This document shows positions 55,801 to 64,000 of a DNA stretch of 64,000 nucleotides, piece by piece. A model generated the notes under the pieces. The model was given only the letters and a program-made list of their open reading frames with translations, did not search any database and was not told the origin of the DNA. Position 1 is the first letter of the stretch. Each line of letters opens with the position of its first letter. The position numbers and the translations under genes are program-made. Source of the stretch: Smittia aterrima (taxonomy: Eukaryota; Arthropoda; Insecta; Diptera; Chironomidae); assembly GCA_033063855.1 (NCBI GenBank), contig CP093831.1:21886001-21950000 (forward strand), in the 5' to 3' direction.

Positions 55801-58800
55801 TCGAACAAAAGTATTTGCAGTTTCAAAGATTGAAAAGTTTGATGTTGAAGATCGAAAGTAAATTTTGTTTGAAAGGGAGAAAATCTGGCGAAAGTCCACA
55901 AAAGACCTTTTAGTTTACGATCAATTGGCTTTGCTTGATTTGCATAATTTGGGAATCGAAATTATTTCCGAACTGTTTTGATAAAATCTCTTGCAGTCCT
56001 CCAGAAGCTTCAGCCATCAAAAATAAAAAGCTTAAAGTCGTGATACTTCGCGCGTAAATATGTGTAATAAAATGTTATTTATTACGAGAATGTGACATAA
56101 AACAACAATGTTGATGCCGTCAACATAAATTCACTCCTTAAACCTTCCCAGAAAAGTGGTCCCCTTATGATTTAAAAGCTCACCCGTCTAATGCAAAACA
56201 AGCTTTTAAAGGATCGAGTTGTTGTGCATAAAAATTCCTAAAGGAATTTTACTTTTTTCAGTTAGTAAATTGAATTTTATTAAGGTTCACGTGGCTTTCT
56301 TGGGGTTGAAATGTTACACCAAACCAATAAATAAGTCAATCACACTAAAGGATTTCAAAGGCTTTTTTCGTGAGGGGAGAAACGTCTTTTTGAGGAGAAT
56401 TTGTTGCTTGCGATAATCAAAAATTTGAATAAATCGGTTTCAAGATTATTTTGTCAATTAAAGAAATAAAAAAGAATAACGAAAAAAGCCTTTTCTCCTT
56501 TCTCAATCTTTAACCGATATTTTGCCTTTTTTTGTTATCTTAAAGCGCTATCAACCTCAAAAGAGTTTCGATTTCTCTTGGTTCGCAGAATTAGAAACCT
56601 TTTTCCCTTCTCATCTGAACCGCAACGCCGTGGCTACGACAACTGACATGGAAAAGTCGAGTCTCATATAAATAAATAACACTCGGTGTACACATTCAAT
56701 CCGCTCTCACCTGTGAAAGCCACAGAGAACAAACAGCAGCATAAAAGTCGCTGGTTTATCCATTTATTACCGCACTCACAAAAAGTTTCACGTTCTCTCT
56801 CGCACAACAAAAAATTATTTTACGATTCATCCCGATGCCTTCTTCACCGTTCGAAATGAAGAGGCGAAAATAAATTGGAAAATAAAAGTTTGGTTTTATT
56901 CTCGTGTCGATTTATGGCGTGGGATTTTGTCGTAATCGCAGTTGAAATGGCGCAGACACAATCTTGCGAGATGTGTGATGAAACTCCAAGTCAAATTTCA
57001 TGGAAAGCTTCAGAGAAAGCTTCTCCTCGAGAGATTCGCTATCAAAATGCGGAGTGGAAATCAAATATCTATAAAATAACCGTTCCTCGAGTGCGAGAGT
57101 TGCGAAATCTAATTTGGTTTTCAGCCATACAAGCATTTTCACTTACACGCACGTAAAGAAATGTAATCAGATATTTATGCGGATGATCATGAGGGAAAAC
57201 CCCAAAAAAAAAAGAAGCGAAAGAAGCTGAAGAAGTCTCCAAGCAAATAAAGATTCGATGCGTTGTAACACAAAATGAAACAGCTCGACTTGTCAATGCG
57301 AGAAGTGTTTGCTGATAAATTTCAATTTCAGAATCGTCCTCGGTGATTTACCTGAAGCGTGATCTCATTCTGATTACAACCGAGACCATCGCCGGAGTCG
57401 AATGTAAACATCAAACAACGGAAGAATAACAGTTTTCAGATGTCTCATGAGACTTCTAATGCTGTTGATTTTCCTCCATCGAGTCTCAAAAACCTTTTCA
57501 ACCAAACGGGAAAGCGCACAACAATCCCACAATATCTGTTTCTCGTTTTTCTTTCGGGTCATACATTAATATTTTATTTATGCAGCATCCGGAGATGATG
57601 AAGGTCAAAGCGAAGTCTACAGCTGTGAATCAAACCCGATTCTCAGGCACTTCCAACCGCCCCGTCAGCATAAACATAATATGCTTATTGGAAATCTCTG
57701 TTTTCATTAAATACAAGAGACCCTAAAAGAAGCTCAAGGGGACGGGGCGGAACGGAACTAAATCCTCTCAAGGCACCCATGAAAATAAATTCGATGGACG
57801 TGTTAGTGCTTCTCATTTCCATAAATTTTCCAATAAGCTTCTATGCAAATATCGTCATGAGAGAGAGAGCGAGCGACAGACGAGATGCTTCAATCCCTTC
57901 AAGCAAACATGCATATCATTATGACCTTCGATTCACACGAAGTCTACTGACTGTTCCAATTAAAAACCGAAATCCGATTTCAATTTAAAACTTAAGTGAT
58001 TCAATTCCGTTTATTCATTACTTGCACACATTTTAGCACATCCGATAATCAAAAGCAATTATCTCAAATTGATTGTGAAATTATGGCTTCCTATGGATAG
58101 TAATTTGATTCGGAGGAAATTGTGTAACTCTACAGCATTGATAACCGAACTGGGATGAGAGTCGTTGGGAACAGAAAATTGTAAACAGTCTAATTGACCG
58201 AAAGGAGAATTGTGAAGCGAGCGAAGAAGACGAAACGATATTGGAGAAGAGCTTACCGTTTACTCTGACGTTGTAATGAATGAACCTTGGCGGCGATGTG
58301 CTTATCTATTGGGAAAGGAATGTAAGGTTTAATCCATGAAGTCTTATCGAGACAGAGCTTTAACTCTCACCTGACATTCATACGTTGCCTCGTCTATCTT
58401 TTGTGCTGATACGATTTTTAGTCGCCAATTGTTTGGATATTGGAAATCGACAGAATACCTCGGATCTCCGGAGTATGTTTGCTTTCCTACCGTCAGAAGC
58501 TCCAGGCCATTTTCACCATTCTTCCGGCGAACCCATGAAACCTGTGAAGGAAGTAAAAGCAATCGAAATGAAAATGGCATAAATGGATTGTGACGGAAGT
58601 TGAGGCGGAAAAAAAACGTTTCGGACGATAAAATGCAGCTTACCGTTTTATCTTGCAGTAAACTAATTTTACAATGTAAATAAAATGTATTTCCAACTTG
58701 AACAGTTATGTTGGTAACATTTCCGGTCTCAAAATGTGGTCCATATCTGAAAAAGGGCGAACAGAGAGAGGTTAACACACGACAGGAAAAGTGTCGCACG

Positions 58801-61800
58801 AGAGCGTCGAGCTGAAGCAAAAAAGTTAAAAGCTTGTGGGAAAAGGTAGTCGCAGAGATTTACTGGAAGCTTGAAAGTTGTCAAGCATGATTTAGGCACT
58901 AGCAATGAACTTGTCAGAGCTTTTAGACAAAACGAATGAAGACATTTGTGGAAAGCTTTCTATTAAGTTTCAACATTTGTTTGTTTGGTAAAAAATGTTT
59001 CAATTAAAAAGCTTTTTCATTAAGAAAATTATTCCACATTTTAAAATCTTTCATTTACTCGTTCAAATCTAAACCACTCTTCTTCCTTTAAATCTTTAAG
59101 AATTTTTCCCCATTAAATCAAAAGCATTCTCAGCTTGTCTGCATAGCTCAAGTCATGCAACTCGAAGTCGAAAAAATCTTCATGAATTTTTTATCGTCAG
59201 AAAAAGTTTGCGAATTTATTAAATTAATTCTCAGGAATGTCTGTTTGTTCATCTGCTCAGTCGCGTTGAATTGAAAAATCAGCGAATTATCTCTTGGAAT
59301 GGATAAAAAGCTGTCTGCATTTACTCAACAAAAATAAAACTTCTTCCGAAATTTACATTCTTCTCTAATTAAATATTTAAATCACGCTCTTCTGCATAAT
59401 TCAATAAATTCGATGAGTTTTGATTATGCAGATATGTCGAAAATTTAATCGAGATATGCGTACATCGTTGGCAACAGCTTCAGAAATTTATTTAAAAGCT
59501 AAACGACTCACCGAAAACCATGCTCATGCTTTTTAAGGTACGCTGAGTGATCAAAAAAATCATTCAGATGTGGCATCTCAATCTTTTGTCCGCTAACTCG
59601 TACACCGCCGTCATTCGTCGATTTAGCTAAACTATTACTACTGGTTCGTTGCTTGTTTGTGGATTTGGAATGGAGCGTGCTGCTTGATAGATTCCGATTC
59701 GATGCCACATCGATCGAAGTTGAACTAATGGTAAGAGACTCCGAGACAAGTCGACTCGATAACATCGACTTATCGGTTAATGATAATTTTTCGGTCGTCA
59801 ACTCTATGAGATTGCTTGGGGAGTTTGTGGTGGTTTGTGTTTGCTCAGTAAACGATGAGCTTACATCAGTTAAGCTTTCCGTAATGATGGAGGGAGCGTT
59901 TGTTGATGCTGCGGCTCCAGAGATGTTTTGTAATGAAGAGTTTTTATAATCTGAAGGTAGAGAGGGAAAAGAAAATTTTCTTTAGAAAAAAGTTGAGTTA
60001 GGAAAAGTGAAATAATATTCAACAAAGCACTTTAAACTTCTGTTGTTAAGCGAAAAGACAAATCATACATTCAACGGTGTCAAAGCTTTAAATCATTTCG
60101 GAAGCATTGTCTCAGGAAACATTTTACATTTCCTAAGTGAATGATTTATTGTTGTTACGCTGAGATTGCTCAAGAGGCTAGACGATTCTCGAGAAAGCTT
60201 TTACAGTTTCTTTGATGTCGACGGGAGATTAAATGAAAAGCATTAGAATTCCTTAGTAAAAACATCAACGAAATTGCGTCATAAAACATTTAATTTTCAA
60301 TCAAAATAATTTCTTCTTAATCCTCAATAATTAAATTGAAAAACAGTTGATCACCCGGAAAGCAATTAACGTCGAAATTGAAACATCAAAGTTGAAGGTT
60401 AAACAAAAGCTCTGAGTGATTGTTTTATATGAAAAGAAAATATTTCTGATTGAATGAGTCGATAACAGGATTATCGATATACGAAGCCAATATCAGCGTT
60501 TTCCTTCGCAACATCAGACAGTAAATTAAATTACTCTCAATTTATTAGACAACAATCTTTATGTTCCCTTCATATCGGTGAGTGCATTGTTTATTGCCTC
60601 GGCAAGAGTCGATTCATCGATGATAAATAAATAAAACTCTCAATCAAAAATGCTTTCTCGCAATGTCGAAACAAATAAAAGAAAATCTTTTCATCATATT
60701 GCGATTGAAAGAGAAGAACTGAGTCAATGAGATCTGTATCTAAATACACTATAATGTTATTACCGAAAGCTGATAACAATTGAGAGCAAGAGGATGAAGA
60801 GGATGAAGCTTTCGCTGACAATCAGTTGTGCTCTGTTGAGTTGAAATCGTTTCATGATTGCGTATATCATGGTTTATTGATTCGAACGTCGCAGGGGTAA
60901 CTCGAGCTCTTATTATTATGAGGAATGTGTTGACTTTATGCTTCTTGCTTTTCCCCTTTTTCTGTTTTTCTCCGGAATCATATTCAAGACAAACATAGGC
61001 CTGATCGATTATTTTCTATTTAGGCATTTAACTTTCGCAGTTTATGGCCTCTCATTAAAACACAAGATGAGGATTTGCCAATAACAAATTACGTAATCTC
61101 ATTTCGACGGCAAGCAAGCAAGCAACGTTTGCTCTTTTTTGCTTGCTTCACGAAGCTTTCAGAAAGGATTATGTGAAGGAAAAATGCCATGACGAAATAC
61201 AATAAACCGAGACGAACGAACATATCAAAGTTCTTCTTCGCTCGGCCTTGTCACACTGATTCTTTGTGTGTGATTTATTGTCAGATAGAATCGGAGAGCG
61301 AGAAAGAAAAATGAAGGGAAATATACTTTTCAAACGACCATGAATATGTATCAACAAAAGGAGAAAATAAAAGTTAGGAGAAGGAGGAGAGAAAGGAAAG
61401 TATTGGAACGTAGCCCAGAGAGAAGATCCTGCGGTAGAAAGCATTTCAAAGCGAGACTCGTGACACATTTCATAAGAAGAAATAAAGTTTATAAAGCTTT
61501 CGACTTAACAGTTCAACTATTCAGGTATTCATATCTTTCATTCGAAAAGTTACAATAATAGAAATGAAATGTGAGCTTCGTTGAAGCTTCGTGCAAAAAC
61601 TTTCTAACATTTTCCAATTGGGACGAACTATTGTTATGCTTTCATCCTTTGTTGACGTGAATTAGAGCGCTCTATCATCGGTCCATAAAGTCTTGCCTCA
61701 GACCTAATTCTCAGTTTCTCTTTCAAACAGAAATATTATCGTTGTGGGGTGGTGAAGAGATATTTGGCAATTATTATTAGAACGCACACCCACACACGCA

Positions 61801-62082
61801 CACTTTTCACATAAAACGGCGCCAAGAGTCTTCTCGCTTAATTCCATTCTATGTCATCTATAAAATTTTCGTTTCATGCTTACCTAAGTTTGTGCTTTCA
61901 GTGCTGATGCTCCTCGCAGAATCAGTTTGATGACTCCTCGTCACATCATTTTTTATGACGTCATTCACTTCGAGCTTGTTCGCATCACTCGTTGGATCAT
62001 TGTCGGGTTGCGTTTGATGGCTCACACAAAATGTCATTATGATAGTCAGAACTATTAACCATAAACTAATGCATTTATACAT
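49805..62082 (-). CDS. dpr20: Dpr-family two-Ig-domain cell-surface protein (8 exons), dpr20-like
   Basis: Spliced CDS 62082-61884, 59950-59512, 58746-58644, 58541-58371, 58305-58257, 54310-54130, 53675-53539, 49950-49805, 474 aa. All junctions are GT-AG and in frame. Residues 1-20 form a signal peptide (MYKCISLWLIVLTIIMTFCV). About 190 Ser/Thr-rich residues follow, then Ig1 (Cys 238, Trp 250 in VSWVRR, Cys 303 in YECQ) and Ig2 (Cys 349, Trp 363, Cys 410 in YTCS). The C-terminus has ESLAELHHSG and a hydrophobic end (LNFLVIALLLCTL), suggesting a GPI anchor. Motifs LLQDKTVSWVRR, QYPNNWRLKI and LNYDVTRGGISVKT are Dpr hallmarks. GPHFE and LAELHH point to dpr20, by memory rather than search. Dpr proteins bind DIP partners in neuronal recognition. 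Introns reach 3.9 kb, unlike the neighbouring IRs. Confidence 0.85.
49951..53538 (-). other. Intron 7 of the dpr20-like gene
   Basis: 3.6-kb intron. Several short open frames on both strands show no domain; I see no nested gene or repeat that I can support. Confidence 0.55.
54311..58256 (-). other. Intron 5 of the dpr20-like gene
   Basis: 3.9-kb intron splitting the Ig1-Ig2 junction. AT-rich, with no recognisable nested gene or element. Confidence 0.55.
59951..61883 (-). other. Intron 1 of the dpr20-like gene
   Basis: 1.9-kb intron between the signal-peptide exon and the Ser/Thr-rich exon. A short CA-rich patch (CACACCCACACACGCACAC) lies near 61785-61803. No nested gene seen. Confidence 0.5.
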
Positions 62083-64000
62083 CTTAACTAGATCGCTTTG
62101 AATAAATTCATGTGATCATTCAGTGTTCGAGTTCTCGGGCTCTTTTACACACAAGGTCGTGAGCTCTTATACAGTCTCTCATTTAATTAACTTTCCTGCC
62201 TTTCGCTACGAGACGATTCAATTTATTTCTGTTCACCATTTTTTTTAACTGTCCATCAATTTGTCACGATCGACAGCACGTCCTCGTCCTTCTCTGGGTA
62301 ACGGAGGCTTCTCATCGGACAAACATTGATATCTCTCGATGGTTCACTGGTGGAAATTGAAAAGAAGAATCGTCTGAAAAACAACGGACGAGGAGAAAAG
62401 AACGTTGAAAATTAACTGGAATTGGCTAATAAAAGTAAAAGCGAAAGAGAGGGAGACGAACTGAAGCTGACACAAAGAAACTTTTCTCTCGTTGATAGAC
62501 GAAAATTGTTTTATTGGCACCGACATTACAACCCTCCCCTGGCTTGATGACAATCTCGACTCGTTGTCGAGTGAATAGAGAAACGGAAGCCTAGCCGACA
62601 ATGATTTGCCATTCGAGTTGATGTTTATTTTCATGTGGCGGTGAAAAGCGGAGAAACAAAAACGGAGACGGAGAACAATGCGAGCTTCTCGCTTAAAATT
62701 TTTCTCGGCTTGCATGTCTTGGAATTTATCTCGGAGCAATTTTCCTTTCACTTTGCCTCTTACTTTTCGATTACAGCTCCTTTCTCGAGCGAAACAAAGA
62801 ACAAAACTTTTCTTAACGCTCTTTTATTAAAAACTTTTTCATCGCTTCATGTCGCCTTGCGAGCTTTTCAACATCTTTTTCGGTTTTCTCTCGGTTGTTT
62901 CGCATTCTATTTCTGTTCGGTTAGCAGCATAGCAAATAGACACGTGGCATTGATAAAGCAAAAGAGAAAAATTGAGGCGTGTGGAAAGAAGTTTTTTTGA
63001 AAAACGAAATTATCAACGAGTTGGGTCGTTAAGCGTAGACTTTTCCGTGCTACATGCGATAAGATGAAGCTTTGAGCGAAATTTGTCACAACAAGAGGAT
63101 AATTGGCTGAACAAGCTGATTGTGCGGAAACAAGTCAAGATTAATGCGTTGCGTAATTGAGTGTGTGATGCGAAGGTCAATTAGAGAGCAGAATTCGTCT
63201 TAATGAATGTCAAACGCTCCAAACTTTCCAAATCAAAGAAAAAGTTTTTTTGTCGAGAAACTTTTAAAGCTTCCGTTAACGTTTGATTAGAAGAAAGATT
63301 GATCGACTTTCAAAGAAAACTTTCATTCAAGTGTGACCTGTACGAAATGTCTTTGAAACTTTTTTGTTCACTCAAATGATTTCAATTTTACGAAAGCTTT
63401 CTATTGAGTTGAGTCGTTTGTCTGTTTGTTTATTTTTTTGTCAAAGATAATTCAATTTTAGGAAAAGACGAAGCTTATGCTTTCAACAATTTCTTTTTTT
63501 TTAATTTATTTCTTGTCTTTGAACTTTTCTTAAATTAGTTCAAAAGGAAAATAATTTTTCCAAGATCCGTAGGTGTGTAAACTTAATAAAATGTTTTTTG
63601 AGGTCAATCAGATTCTTTCAGCGCGTTTCTATATTTTGATCTAGAACTCAACTTGATTCCTCGAGGTGGTATTTGCTAATAATTACGGTCAGAGCCTGTT
63701 GGGCGCCTAATTGACTTTCATGAACATTTCTCATTAATTTGAGGGGAGGCTGCGTTGACGAGGGTATTTAGTCATTAAATCACATAAAGGTCTTCAAATA
63801 ATGAGACAGAAAAGAATAATTCATGGAAATGTTTGCTTCAATTTAAAGTCACAGAGGAAGTTCCCTTAAAGTTTCGTTAATTTTTGCTTTCACGACAAAA
63901 TCAAAGTTTATTCAAGGCCCAGAGATTCCGAGGGAAACCCAAAATGAGTGAGAACTTCAACTCCTCATTACGATTCAGTCTCGATCCATTGGATTCTTCC
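62083..64000. other. 5' flank of the dpr20-like gene
   Basis: Upstream sequence that probably includes the 5' UTR and promoter. On the minus strand, TGTATAAGAGC lies near 62175-62165. I see no coding exon or repeat that can be supported. Confidence 0.45.

Noticed and set aside
62344..62751. 135-codon minus-strand frame upstream of dpr20
   Set aside because: Starts in pyrimidine-rich flank sequence, has no recognisable domain, and its overlap with a 121-codon + frame suggests chance openness.

Overview
This is a window of insect nuclear DNA, most likely from a nematoceran fly. A non-biting midge is plausible, but that is inference from gene content and compactness. It is AT-rich, with short GT-AG introns (about 55-80 bp) in one gene family and kilobase introns in another, and without bacterial features such as operons or Shine-Dalgarno sites.

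About two thirds of the window (1-4,910 and 16,306-48,627) is a tandem array of one fast-evolving family of divergent ionotropic receptors (IRs), insect chemosensory relatives of ionotropic glutamate receptors. Every intact copy has the same three-exon architecture. Exon 1 (about 870-930 nt) encodes a signal peptide and extracellular N-terminal region. Exon 2 is exactly 498 nt in all intact copies and encodes the S1 end, TM1, pore loop and TM2. Exon 3 (about 535-553 nt) encodes S2, TM3 and a short cytoplasmic tail. Intron phases are conserved. Two copies (A, B) lie on the + strand. After an 11.4-kb spacer without recognisable genes, the rest lie on the - strand: C (pseudogene), D (intact), E (relic), F (5'-truncated), G (intact), H (relic), I (intact), J (relic), K and L (intact), a degraded block holding a broken copy M and several relics, then K' and L', exact duplicates of K and L. 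That makes nine structurally intact genes and at least six broken ones. Most starts share a proximal promoter module: a box built on the palindrome AACATGTT, then an initiator-like GTCAGTTGAGTG.

Two features dominate the array's recent history. First, 33,298-38,243 and 43,682-48,627 (4,946 bp) appear to be identical. Second, the 5.4 kb between them (38,244-43,681) resembles other array units but is riddled with small deletions, as if discordant positions between paralogues had been dropped. That suggests an assembly or gap-filling consensus problem at least as much as natural decay.

At 21.0-22.6 kb a cluster of non-autonomous repeats interrupts the array: a 320-bp Tc1/mariner-type MITE with 48-bp terminal inverted repeats and TA target duplication, a tRNA-like SINE-type sequence, and an element with 15-bp terminal inverted repeats enclosing a 130-bp tandem repeat.

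The right end (49,805-62,082, - strand) holds a complete eight-exon gene for a Dpr-family two-Ig-domain cell-surface protein, best matched by remembered family features to dpr20. It is a neuronal recognition molecule and appears functionally unrelated to the IR array. The flanks at 4.9-16.3 kb and 62.1-64 kb show no gene I can support.
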